Assembly (NCBI GenBank): GCA_033064195.1
Contig: JARBJD010000474.1
Coordinates: 1 to 44,547, forward strand
Source of the DNA: Blattamonas nauphoetae
Taxonomy: Eukaryota > Preaxostyla > Oxymonadida
DNA length: 44,547 nt
Reading direction: 5' to 3'
Below the pieces are notes generated by a model that was not told where the DNA came from, did no database searches, and worked only from the letters and a program-made list of their open reading frames with translations. The position numbers were made by a program, and so were the translations under genes. Below are positions 10,540-20,231 of the stretch, piece by piece (positions within the stretch are counted from its first letter, which is position 1; each line of letters starts with the position of its first letter).

Positions 10540-13500
10540 TTGGGGAAAGGCCATCTGGTTCTTGTTGAAGGAACGAATCTTCAAACTCAGATTTCACCAG
10601 CGAATTGGGAAGGGACATTCTCAGAAACCACACCTATGGACTCGCTTTGGGGAAAAGATTCGACATTGTCGTCGTCTTCAGGGTGGAATGAAGCGTCTCT
10701 CCTTTTCTATCTGTTCCGACCAGTTGGAAAGATTGTGGCAGGAGGAACAGGAAACAACGCGAGCACTCATCCATTCTGTGGATCAGAACAGTTGATCTGC
10801 TCGACATTGGAGAGCGCGCACACGTCACTCCGAGATGGATTGGACACAGTTTGGATTGAATCAGACATCTCGCTGATCTCGAAACTGGAAGTTGTGAGGT
10901 CAGCGACATTGACATCCTCTACGTCGACAAAGCGAGTTGTTTCGCTGACTAAATCTGGAATGGTTGAAGTGGATGGGAATGGGATCACTGTGACAATGAA
11001 ATCGCTGACGGTCTGCTTCGACTCGAGCAGCATCTCTCCAACGCTGTTCTCAGTGAAGTGTGGGACTCTGGATGTGGACGAGTGTGTGATTGGTGGATCC
11101 TCGTCAGAGAATGCGCTCGTTCTTTCGTCATCAGTGGCATCACTCATCAGTGTTGGACAAGCAGGAGCTGTTGATCTTTGCTCCTCGAAGATCTCAAATG
11201 TTGTGTTCGCTCACTCGTCAGAAGGGAGTGCTGTTGTTGTGGAAAAGGGAGGATCGTTGGTGGTGGACTCTTCTGAGTGTGTGTCATCGATCCGGTCGAA
11301 CGGGACAGGATCGCATCTGCTGATGTTTGGAGACAATTTTGCATCAATCGCAGCCAGTGCAGAAATGAAGAAGTTGAAACCAGAGATTCCTGAAACTGGA
11401 TTCTTCTCGTTGGAAGAGAGGAAGAAGCTGGCCGGATCGGTTGATGGAGTTGTGGAGAGCATTCTGTACGAATGGTATGAAAGGGAGTCTGGAGTGGTTC
11501 ATGTTCGGAAGGAAGGAGTAGATGCAGTGAAAGGTGGGCACGCTTGTCTTCCGCAACAGACGCTCTCGTTCTGTCTGACAGAGCTGGTGAGTGGTGGGAA
11601 GATTGTGATTGACTCTGCCTTCTCTCTGGCAGAGGGACTGGTGCAGCCAAACTCAGAGATCACACTCTGTACCAACACACAGAAGAACGAGGAGATTGGA
11701 GTGGAAGTTTTGGACTTGGGCTCATTCTCGATCAGCCAAGGTCATCTGACAGTATCATCTGTGTCGTTCTCCACAGCCGTGAAAGCAGGACCATTCATGA
11801 CAGTTTCTGCTGCTGGTTCATTGTCGATCACGTCGTGCTCGTTCTCTGGATTCTCGTCTCCATCATCTGGATCGGTAGTGTCAGCATCACTTGGGGAAGC
11901 CAACGCATTGTCGATCACGAGCTCTCAGTTCTCGAACTGCAAGTCTGATTTGTCTGGAGGAGTGATTCATCTTCTTCTCTCGTCTGTGACAAAATCATCG
12001 CAAATTGTGATGAAGGGAACATTCTCAGAATGTTCGTGTGGGAATGGAAAGAAGGGAGATTGGGTGTTTGTTGAAGGAACGAATCTTAAGAACCAGATTG
12101 ATGCTCAGAATTGGAGTGGCCATCCATCACTTTTTGGAGAAGAAAACGAGAATCGGATGTGGGGAACAGATTCATCAGAGTCATCTCCAATCTTCTCGTC
12201 TTCCACTCTTCTGGTCTATCTCGTGGAAACAACACTGGACGAGGTGTTTGTCAGTTCATTGGGGAGAGATGTGAGAGGATGTGGGCTCGCTCGATTGCCG
12301 TGCAAGACGATCACATCGTCGACGAGCCATCTTCTGAACTCGACGACATCGCAAGTGACACTCCTCGACGCATCGACACTTTCTGAAGAAGTGGTGAACT
12401 CGTGGAACCATCTGATTGTGTGTGGAGATGAACAATCATCGAAGAATGTTCTCGTGTCGTTGTCTGGCCACTTTTCAATTCCCATCCATGAACTCAGTCT
12501 CTCGTTCATCGCATTCGACACGAACGAAGGTTGCTTCGCGACTTCACTGATCTCGCTGACTGGAACTGGATCACTGTCAGTTGACTCTTGCTCGTTCAGG
12601 TCGTTCCACAGTTCTTCGAGTGGATCGATTGTTTGTGGAACAGTCTCGTCATCGTCGTTCCTGAGTCTGACTGAGTCGTCATTCTCGTCGTGCAAGTCGG
12701 ATGGAGATGGAGGAGTGATTTGGGTTCGCTGTGAGGAATCAGTGGGATCGTCGTCTCTGGTTGTGAACTGCTCGTTCGATTCGTCGTGTGGATGTGGAAG
12801 TGGATGCAGAGGGGAGTGGGTGTTTGTGGAAGGGTTTGGATTCGAAGATTTGATCTCCGCTTCCAACTGGGAAAGGACATCGTCATCGCTCTCCTCCCCA
12901 ACCCACGACTCTCTCCTGTTTGGAGTTGACCAAAACGAAACAGAAAGTTCGTCTTTCCACTCGCTGTCTCTTCTGTACTATCTGACAGAATTCAGAGCCA
13001 GCACGATTTTCGTTGGGTCAAACGGACGAGACTCGAATGGCTGTGGACATTCGGAGCGACTGTGCAAGCGACTGGAAAGAGGCCACGATCATCTGAAAGG
13101 GACGATGTCATTGGAACTGTTTGTTGTTGAGACAGTTTCGTTGACAGCTGTTGTGACATTTGCTCCGAACAACCTTGTGGTCACATCGCAGATCGGTCGA
13201 GGAACAGTGAATGTGGAAGGGGAAGGGAGTTTCCGAGATGGGGATCTGACAGGGACTCACATTCTGACGGTGAGCCAGCTCTGCTTCAATCTGGATGCTG
13301 CGACATGCTCGACGCTGTTCACAACTGGAGTTGGACAACTGATTCTGACATCGTGTTCTTTCGCGAAGTCGGATGTGTTTGATTTGGAACTTGTGAATTT
13401 GGTTGGAGGTGAGGTGAATATCGACAACACGACATTCAGCTCAGTCTCGTTCAGCGTGGTTCCTTTCGTGTTCTCTTCATTCACGAATGTTCAGTTGGAG

Positions 13501-15573
13501 AAAGTGAATTTCAAGAACTGTTCTGGTTCATGTTTCTTGAACGCGTCTGGAAATGGGGAGTCGAGCAAACTGTCGCTTGATTCTTGCCATCTCTCTGGAA
13601 ACCCACACTCCTCCTCAATCAACACGGACACTGAAGAACTGTGTTCGTGGTCGTCGGGAATGTTGGAATTGGAGTCGACATGGACGACGCTGCACTCAGT
13701 GGACATCTCGAATGGGAGACAAGGAGGGATCAGGCAGGTGGGTGGATGGATGAGCTTGACAAACGTGAGTTTCTCAGACAACACTCCAGCAAAGTCAGAT
13801 TTCGGATCGGTTCGACACAACATTGCTTGCAGTGGAAACGGGACCGTGTCGCTGCATTTGGAGGAGTTTGAATCGAAGAATCTTTGGATTGGAGGATCGG
13901 AATGTTCAGTTGAGAACGGAAATGAATCACTGCTCTCTCCTTTCTTCGTTCCCACACTGTCGTCGAAGTCATCGTGTGTCTTGACAAAGAAGAACAAGAC
14001 ATTTTCGGTGACGATTGTTGGTTCGACGCTGATTCCGTGTGGATTGGGACTTGAAGTGTTTGAAGAGCGAACAGAATCTGGAAACAGTGCTGTCTCTCCA
14101 TTCTCTCTAACGCCATCGACAACCATCTCATTCACCGAAACAACGATCACGCTGGAACTGAACCAGACAGAACTGGAGAAAGATCTGAACAAGACGTTCG
14201 CGTGGAATGGTCGTCTGGTGTTTGGGAAGGGAGTGAAGAGCTCGGAATGGTTCAAAGTGAAGATGAGTGGAGCAGACGAAAGGAAATCGCAAGCGAAACA
14301 AGCAGTGAGCATCATCATTCCCATCGCTGCATCTCTCATCGCGCTGTTCCTGCTGCTTCTGGTGATCATCCTGGTTGTTCGTCACAGAAGGAAGCAAACG
14401 AAAGAATCGCTGATTTCTCAGAAAGAACTTGACCAAGTTCAACTTGATGGTGATGGAATCAAATTCGACATGTTCGATGGAACTAACAACAGCCTCACAA
14501 CCGATCTCATTCAAGCTGACAAAATGAAGACATTTTCGGGTCTTGAAACAGCAAACGAAGAAACGATTCTCAAGAAAAGCATGATTGATGAATCTGATTG
14601 CAGGGATGGATCAGTTAGAGATCACTCGCTGGAAGTGGCGGTGATGAAATGTGAAGGAGATTTCACAGCACAGACAATGGATCGAAAAGACACGCTTTAC
14701 GAGCGATTGCATGGGGGACAGAAGAAGGAGATGAACCGAAAGGAGATTGTTTTGAAAGTGGTTGAGGCGCTTCAGACAGTTGCGAAGCATCATCCGAACG
14801 CAGAAGCTCTGACGCACCTGTCGTCGCATTGGGTGCTGTTTGGGAAGGACGATGTGATGTTCATCCAGCTGAAGGAGAAGAAGGGAGAAGAGCATGAACC
14901 TCAGACAGTTCAAGCTCAACCAACAACCAGCACTGACCCTCCTCCCACTCCGATCCATCCCATTCACGCCACTTCCACAAACGCCAACACGACATCTGTT
15001 CCATCGAACACAACACCTCGGGAATCTTTTTTTCGAATGGATGAAGACCGAGAAGGAACCTCGCTGGCTCTTTCCGAAACCGTGAACGACAACACCACTC
15101 AGCCGAGTTCAGACTCGCTCGACAACTGTCATCAGTATCCACACTTCCCTCCATCGCACTTTGGATACACTCGGCCTGTCTCAAAACCACTGGACGCCTT
15201 GAGGTCAGCTCAAACTCGGGTGAACAAGAAAGAGGGTCAGTTTGAGGGTCTGCGTTGGCAATCGCCTGAAGTTGTTCAGAAGCAGGTGTCGATTGACAAA
15301 GAGAAGGCGGCAGTGTTCAGTCTTGGTCTGATGATGTGGGAGATCGAGACAGGGCTTGTTCCGTTTGGAGAGATGGATGCGGTGAACGCCGCTCGCCAAA
15401 GTGAGATTGGGGTTATTCCTCGAATGGATCTGGTTCATGACAAACACTTGAAAGAGGTGATTCCTGTGTGCCTCTCCTCTGACCCATCGACTCGCCCGTC
15501 GCTGGCGTCGCTGCTGTCTCTGCTGCGCGAAGACAAAACAGTTCAGAGTCAACATGGAATCTATGTCCAGTGA
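10540..15573 (+). CDS. C-terminal part: beta-helix modules, membrane segment and pseudokinase
   Basis: This is the longest open frame, about 1677 codons; its first codon is not an ATG and the first ATG is at 10636, because it continues the frame upstream of a TGA. Three modules of about 270 residues each open with a cysteine motif (VSSLGRDVRGCGLARLPCKT, VGSNGRDSNGCGHSERLCKR) and close with WVFVEG plus NW. A membrane helix lies at about residues 1256-1280 (IIIPIAASLIALFLLLLVII) followed by basic VRHRRK. The cytoplasmic tail holds a kinase-like domain: LRWQSPEVV near residue 1570, VFSLGLMMWEIETGLVPFG, and CLSSDPSTRPSLASLLSLL near the end, matching subdomains VIII, IX and XI. The HRD and DFG motifs are absent and a long threonine/proline-rich insert occupies their place, so it is probably catalytically dead. 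It likely works as a surface receptor or adhesin. Confidence 0.75.
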   Translation: MGKGHLVLVEGTNLQTQISPANWEGTFSETTPMDSLWGKDSTLSSSSGWNEASLLFYLFRPVGKIVAGGTGNNASTHPFCGSEQLICSTLESAHTSLRDGLDTVWIESDISLISKLEVVRSATLTSSTSTKRVVSLTKSGMVEVDGNGITVTMKSLTVCFDSSSISPTLFSVKCGTLDVDECVIGGSSSENALVLSSSVASLISVGQAGAVDLCSSKISNVVFAHSSEGSAVVVEKGGSLVVDSSECVSSIRSNGTGSHLLMFGDNFASIAASAEMKKLKPEIPETGFFSLEERKKLAGSVDGVVESILYEWYERESGVVHVRKEGVDAVKGGHACLPQQTLSFCLTELVSGGKIVIDSAFSLAEGLVQPNSEITLCTNTQKNEEIGVEVLDLGSFSISQGHLTVSSVSFSTAVKAGPFMTVSAAGSLSITSCSFSGFSSPSSGSVVSASLGEANALSITSSQFSNCKSDLSGGVIHLLLSSVTKSSQIVMKGTFSECSCGNGKKGDWVFVEGTNLKNQIDAQNWSGHPSLFGEENENRMWGTDSSESSPIFSSSTLLVYLVETTLDEVFVSSLGRDVRGCGLARLPCKTITSSTSHLLNSTTSQVTLLDASTLSEEVVNSWNHLIVCGDEQSSKNVLVSLSGHFSIPIHELSLSFIAFDTNEGCFATSLISLTGTGSLSVDSCSFRSFHSSSSGSIVCGTVSSSSFLSLTESSFSSCKSDGDGGVIWVRCEESVGSSSLVVNCSFDSSCGCGSGCRGEWVFVEGFGFEDLISASNWERTSSSLSSPTHDSLLFGVDQNETESSSFHSLSLLYYLTEFRASTIFVGSNGRDSNGCGHSERLCKRLERGHDHLKGTMSLELFVVETVSLTAVVTFAPNNLVVTSQIGRGTVNVEGEGSFRDGDLTGTHILTVSQLCFNLDAATCSTLFTTGVGQLILTSCSFAKSDVFDLELVNLVGGEVNIDNTTFSSVSFSVVPFVFSSFTNVQLEKVNFKNCSGSCFLNASGNGESSKLSLDSCHLSGNPHSSSINTDTEELCSWSSGMLELESTWTTLHSVDISNGRQGGIRQVGGWMSLTNVSFSDNTPAKSDFGSVRHNIACSGNGTVSLHLEEFESKNLWIGGSECSVENGNESLLSPFFVPTLSSKSSCVLTKKNKTFSVTIVGSTLIPCGLGLEVFEERTESGNSAVSPFSLTPSTTISFTETTITLELNQTELEKDLNKTFAWNGRLVFGKGVKSSEWFKVKMSGADERKSQAKQAVSIIIPIAASLIALFLLLLVIILVVRHRRKQTKESLISQKELDQVQLDGDGIKFDMFDGTNNSLTTDLIQADKMKTFSGLETANEETILKKSMIDESDCRDGSVRDHSLEVAVMKCEGDFTAQTMDRKDTLYERLHGGQKKEMNRKEIVLKVVEALQTVAKHHPNAEALTHLSSHWVLFGKDDVMFIQLKEKKGEEHEPQTVQAQPTTSTDPPPTPIHPIHATSTNANTTSVPSNTTPRESFFRMDEDREGTSLALSETVNDNTTQPSSDSLDNCHQYPHFPPSHFGYTRPVSKPLDALRSAQTRVNKKEGQFEGLRWQSPEVVQKQVSIDKEKAAVFSLGLMMWEIETGLVPFGEMDAVNAARQSEIGVIPRMDLVHDKHLKEVIPVCLSSDPSTRPSLASLLSLLREDKTVQSQHGIYVQ

Positions 15574-16524
15574 TTCACTTCATTTTTCCTCTTCAATTAT
15601 CGTTATTATGTCATCATTTCATCTAAAACTATTCTTTTCAAGTTACTCTTCTTCGTTTCAGACTCTCTTCTTCGTTTCACCACCAGCTTCTTTCCATCTC
15701 ATTTCTCTTCATTTATTCTCTCTTATTCACGTCACCAGAGGATGATTCCCATCCATCAACAATCTCCTCTCTCGTCTGCTGCTCGCCTCGTGCGAGACGG
15801 ACAAACTTTATCCATTTCATCATCTTCGTCCTCCCAACACGTAATTTGCAGGGATGGAGCGAACGAGCTCTTCTCTCCTCCCTCTTCCTTTCTCAACTAT
15901 GTTTGCACCATTCAATTTGTACTCCCATTGACACACTCATCACTCTCTCCCAACCATCCCTCTGTGCTCTCTGATTCTCACACACTGACACACAAATGGC
16001 TCGCCTCTCCACACTTCCTCCAAGGAGAGTGTGGCCTCTTCACGACACACACGCTGTGAGTGTTTTTGAATGGTGCAGACACGCTTTGAGTTTACAAGTT
16101 TCTTCTCTTTCTGTGTCGACTTCTCGTTTCTTGTCTTCAACCGTTCATCTCGCAATCTCCACTTCTTCACATCTTCTCGTCACATCACCCAGTTCGCATA
16201 TTCGTCTCTCTCTTCGTTCAATCATCCAGACACATTGCCTTCTCTCACCTTCCTTCGATCACACAGAACCACCAAATCATCCACCTCTCATCTCACTCAG
16301 ACATGAATCATTCACACACATTTCGCATCTCAATCATTCTTTAAACTCTGTTTTGTCGCCAATGCATACTTTGTAATCAAGGACTTTATCAGACCTGATG
16401 AACTCCGTCGAAATCACGAATTTTGTGATTGATCGATTTATCAGCGCTTTATCAATTATCTCATTCCATAAAAACAAGTGTAAAACACGAAAAACCTCAG
16501 TAATGTTCAGAGACAACAATATTA
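15574..16524. other. Pyrimidine-rich intergenic stretch
   Basis: The plus strand here is strongly enriched in C and T (many CTCTCTTC and CATCTTC runs) for about 750 bp, then becomes A/T-rich near 16330. The short repeat TCTTCTTCGTTTCA occurs twice near 15650-15680. Several long frames stay open but their composition is that of a simple pyrimidine tract, so I do not call a gene. The gap lies between convergent genes. Confidence 0.5.
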
Positions 16525-18231
16525 TTGGATTCCCCAGCTGTAATCGAACAGGACATAATCGATAGCTTTCGAGGACCATTTCCAGAAGGTGTACTTCTTC
16601 TCAGCGTTCCACTTGAATGGTTTCTTCAACGTTCTGATCTGGTAGAAGCCATAGAACTCGCACGCCAGCGGGGAAGTGTGGGAAGCGGCCTTGATTCCAA
16701 GACTGCACTTTCCGCCAGAGATCCAGGCCATTGGGTCGAGTGTCTCTGAGACACTGGCGGTGAATTTAATACCTCCCTTGACAACAATGAGGGATGTGCG
16801 GACAGAAGCAAATGCTGCAACTTCTCCAACTGGGACGATCGAAATGTCGGCTGACATGTCGGTGAGACAGTATTTGTATGGAACGTTTGCAGTGAAGCCA
16901 AGATCAACGCCGAGCTCGAAGGTAATGGGGAGAGAGAAAACATGCACAGTGTACTTGACGGGGAACGATTTGTGGATGTTTGCGAGGTTGATGTTGCTGC
17001 GAACGCACGGCATGTCAGGGAATGTCTTTCTATACACATTCTTATCGAAGATATTCACTTCAATATTATTGCGGGCAGCAGAGCCATACATGTAGCCATA
17101 TTCGATGTGAGCCTCCAGAGCGGAGTATTTCTTCCCCAGGATGAAGAGATCAACAGTTGCCTCGGCTCCAGCAAAATAGTTACGGGCATCGTTGTCGCAA
17201 CCCTTGTTGGTGCCTGCCATGACTTGGGCGTGAGCGGTGAGACCGAATGAGGAGTTTCCGACAGAATAGCCTGCCTCGTATCCCTTGCAGAGATTAAGGG
17301 CTGATGGGCACTCAATTTCCCCGGCATGGCCACCCTGATCGACTTCCGGAGTGTGGGCGAAGGATTCACGAGAATCGTAGAACGAGCGTGAATAAAATGG
17401 GACAATGACGTGATTTTGATAGTGGCGTCCGATCAAGCTCTGGAAAGGCATATCTGGTGAAACAAGCATTCCACGAACATTGCGGACAGATTTCAGCGCT
17501 GATTCAATGAGGCCTTCGGTGATCATGTCAACATGTCCGGTTTCAATTTCTGGGCTGTTCGGATCACTGACGAAGCTATAGGTAACTTTGTTCTTTGTAG
17601 TCTTGACAATACCATTGGCAAAGGTGGTCTGAATTGTGCCGTCAACGATGACGCCTGATTCGTCTGCTGCAGGGTCACGGAAATTGATGAAGTCGGACTC
17701 ACGGTAAAAGCCATCTGCAATGAGACCTGTGGATGATTCGGAATATTCAATGTGTGTATAGTGTTTGCCTTGACCGTCCACGATGATGAAGTCTGCAGCA
17801 TTCATGTTTTCTTCAAAATGAATTGAGAGAGTCTCTGCCATGGTTGTCTTGACATTAACAATATCCTCGGTGTCGTCTTTGTGCGCAGATGCTTCTTCAA
17901 TGGTGCCAGTGCTTGTGAGAGTGAAGACCAGGGGGCGTGCGAAGATGGTTTCGAGGTTGTCCGATGGATCATCGACTTTTGTTTGTTTGCCGTTCTCATT
18001 ATTATAGATATGGACTGACGATGCTGTTAGTTCGAAAACATAGCGGTTGTTGTTGAAGGCTTTGCAAGTGAAGTGGAGTTTAGCTGTTGTTCGGAAGCCT
18101 TGGTATTTTTCACGTCCTGCGGCATCAGCAGCGAGTATATTATTGTCAGAAGTGTAATCATAATCATACACATTTCCGACCTGGTAGCGGAGTGAGCTTG
18201 CAAAAGCTGAAACGAAAAGGAGTAATAACAT
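16525..18231 (-). CDS. Secreted 569-aa protein, weakly vitellogenin/lipid-carrier-like
   Basis: The frame is intact and starts at the ATG at 18231 with a signal peptide (MLLLLFVSAFASS) followed by LRYQVGNVYDYDYTSDN. The opening Y.VGNVYDYDY and the long beta-rich first half (KLHFTCKAFNNNRYVFELTA, IVKTTKNKVTYSFVSDPNSP) resemble the N-terminal barrel of vitellogenin-type lipid transfer proteins, but the likeness is faint and I have no alignment. The second half holds several cysteines (ECPSALNLCKGYEAGYS, NKGCDNDARNYF, MPCVRSNINLA, CEFYGFYQIRTL) and ends with aromatic KYTFWKWSSKAIDYVLFDYS. No C-terminal membrane helix or retention signal is seen, so it is probably secreted or sits in the endomembrane lumen. 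It is the best preserved host gene in the window. The upstream side is only 104 bp from a transposon end. Confidence 0.75.
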
Positions 18232-18327
18232 GGATTATTGATCAACCCATTATTGCAATCTGATCGACTGACAGCCTGTTTGATGATGGGTTTTTTTCTA
18301 TATTGTAGATATTCCTCGATTTCTATA

Positions 18328-18335
18328 AAATTAAA
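18328..18335. repeat. Left 8-bp target duplication (AAATTAAA)
   Basis: AAATTAAA stands directly before the first base of the element at 18336 and is repeated exactly after its last base. Confidence 0.85.
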
Positions 18336-19974
18336 TAGGCTTGTCTGACCGGCCAAAAGTGCCGGTCAGTGTCAGTTCACTTTTTTTCAAAGGGTCCGAT
18401 CTCACCAGATCAAGAAACATCATATATTCATAAGAAACTGGCACGATTGCAGATAATAATGTCACTCTGTTCTTACTGAAATCATGCAACAGTCACTTTT
18501 CAATTCTGTCCGCGATCCGTCCCTCTTTCTTGATTCTGGTGCGCTCGATCACGACTGGGACTAGATTGTGGATTAGAGTGGAAGGATCGGACATGCCTGA
18601 TGGAAAGACAGTCACTCCGACGGTCTCGTCCGACGAGTCGTCGTCCTCGTTCGCCGTGTCGATCTCGACGACAAGAAAAGGATGGATCTAACCTCCATGA
18701 TAGGGATGATCTGACTCGCTTCAATCCAACACGACAAACAAAGTGGACTCGTTCAGACATGGAGGAGGACGGTCGTCTTTCAGATTAAGCCCAACTCCGT
18801 GATGACAAGCAACGTGAAAAGGAAGAAGAAGGGAAGAAACAAAAGGAAGACGATGAAGTCAACCGAAAACTCGAACAGCAACAACTTGAAGTCAAAATGC
18901 GGCGGCAGCTCGAAGAAGAAGCCAAACGAAAAGAAACCGAAGAGATTCTTGCCAAACTCCAACGTAGAAACGAAGAACTAATGCAAAGTGAAGACGAACT
19001 TCGCAGAATGCTGTTGGAGGATATTAACTGCACAATCACGAACGCATGCTACCGTTTTCTTGACGAGCTGTCGAGTGAGGCATCGCTTTACACATTCAGT
19101 CCTTCTCTCTTCGAAAGAAATCATTGTAGCCGTCACGCACGGATCTGGAAACATGAGTCCAGCATCAGAACCAATTTTGATCCTGCATTCTCCTGCACCA
19201 AGACGTGGAGTTGGATGAAGAGTGAATAGAACTGGCAGTTTGTTCAGGAGCTGACTCACGCCAATCTATCGTGCCAGATGACATCTTCAACCAGAATCGA
19301 ACATCATCAACAGGATCTCCTCGTTCGCCTTCCCAGGACTCTTCTTTGTTCTCTCTCTTTCTCCACTTCATCATTCACCTCCTCTTCCGTCATCGCAAGG
19401 ACACAATCGCGATCAACCGATATTCTGCTCATTACGAAAGAGATGCCGACGGATAAATTGATAAAAGGAACGCAAGGATCATCCAATCCTACGAATTGCA
19501 CTCCTCGACCAGATCATCGTCGATGTGTTCGACTCATCCAAGCAACGACTGTGATTGATTCTTGATATCAACGGGAGAGGAATGGAGAACAGAACATGGG
19601 GAAAAGTGAGCTTACAACATGTCACGGAAAGGCGCAAGACAGTGGAAGACTACAGTGTACATATCAGGCCAGACATAATGTACATGGACATCTACTTGGT
19701 TTCTTATTTCTTTATTATCAACGAATATGAGATTTCACTTGTTTTTGACTTTTTCCAATCAGCCTGGAACAATTAATGGGTCGATCAACACTAAAAGTTA
19801 TCGAACCAAAAGATAAGACTCTGAAAATCATGCAATTGAGTTTCGGTCAATTTAAATCTGTTCACCTTCGGAGAAACGGTAACTCTCGATAATGGGTTTC
19901 AGAATTTCTCCGGTCAGTGACCGTCAGTACTTTTCGGCGAAAACTGACCGGTCAGTGCCGGTCAGACAAGCCTA
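18336..19974. mobile_element. hAT-like non-autonomous DNA transposon (1639 bp)
   Basis: The ends are exact inverses over 18 bases: TAGGCTTGTCTGACCGGC at the left and GCCGGTCAGACAAGCCTA at the right. An 8-bp duplication flanks it, the length used by hAT (and P) elements. Several copies of the short word CCGGTCAGTG sit just inside the ends (18360-18375 and 19908-19968), like hAT subterminal transposase-binding sites. No transposase is visible inside. Instead it carries a coiled-coil gene fragment, so it resembles a Pack-type element that has picked up host sequence. The perfect duplication suggests a fairly recent insertion. Confidence 0.8.
18789..19229 (+). pseudogene. Coiled-coil gene fragment carried inside the hAT-like element
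   Basis: The frame opens after a stop at 18786 and reads QREKEEEGKKQKEDDEVNRK, then RRQLEEEAKRKETEEILAKL and RNEELMQSEDELRRMLLED, a clear charged heptad coiled coil of about 80 residues. It continues with INCTITNACYRFLDELSSEA and then loses protein character; a second frame near 19100-19218 reads KEIIVAVTHGSGNMSPASEP and looks like the continuation after a frameshift. No start codon belongs to it and the first ATG is internal. It was probably copied from a host kinesin- or scaffold-type gene; I cannot say which. Confidence 0.5.
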
Positions 19975-19982
19975 AAATTAAA
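19975..19982. repeat. Right 8-bp target duplication (AAATTAAA)
   Basis: The copy follows the terminal CAAGCCTA of the element and is identical to the left copy. Confidence 0.85.
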
Positions 19983-20024
19983 AGTTTTTCAGATGATGCA
20001 TTCTGATCCTTGTTTTCCCTCTTT

Positions 20025-20231
20025 TCAGACACAGAATATGGGAGAATGTACTTGGTCATGTCCAGGGTTCGAAACCTGCCTCGTGCGGTCTTTTTCGGAC
20101 AGGTCTTCCGATGAAACCGCACGAGGCCGCGATGTTTTCACGATATTCTCACGATGAATTTTCCATTCGTGTACACAGAAGATTCCAATCAGAACAATGC
20201 ACCCCATGATTATTTTATGCATTTTCTTCAT
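20025..20231 (-). CDS. Possible small membrane protein (68 aa)
   Basis: The frame starts at an ATG at 20231 and gives MKKMHKIIMGCIVLIGIFCV, a good signal anchor, followed by a short basic and polar tail (EWKIHRENIVKTSRPRAVSS). A strong hairpin falls inside the coding stretch, which is unusual for a real gene. There is no neighbour to support it, and the frame may be fortuitous. Confidence 0.2.
   Translation of the reverse strand: MKKMHKIIMGCIVLIGIFCVHEWKIHRENIVKTSRPRAVSSEDLSEKDRTRQVSNPGHDQVHSPIFCV
20078..20127. other. 12-bp perfect hairpin next to a tRNA T-arm-like sequence
   Basis: GCCTCGTGCGGT (20078-20089) faces its exact inverse ACCGCACGAGGC (20116-20127). Just before it, CAGGGTTCGAAACCTG forms a four-base stem around a TTCGAA loop, the shape of a tRNA T-arm and of an RNA polymerase III B box. 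No full cloverleaf can be built. It may be the worn tail of a tRNA-derived element. Confidence 0.55.

Larger units (their letters stand above)
6113..15573 (+). pseudogene. Giant secreted beta-helix receptor with C-terminal pseudokinase, split over several frames
   Basis: One very long gene seems to run from the ATG at 6113, which gives the signal peptide MFNILFALFLHLSAG, to the stop at 15571-15573. It would encode roughly 3100 residues: a secreted array of right-handed beta-helix modules, one membrane segment and an intracellular kinase-like domain. Its layout resembles chlamydial Pmp and pectin-lyase-like repeat proteins fused to a receptor tail. Frame changes lie near 6325, 7195 and 9030, and an in-frame TGA at 10528-10530 splits the last two parts, which share a frame. 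These breaks are outside any obvious splice signals. It may be a decaying member of a large family, or a gene with consensus errors in the assembly. The parts are described separately. Confidence 0.6.

Noticed and set aside
15996-16376. 126-codon plus-strand open frame
   Set aside because: It lies in a pyrimidine-rich tract that leaves several frames open at once; the composition is serine/leucine/histidine simple sequence without any motif.
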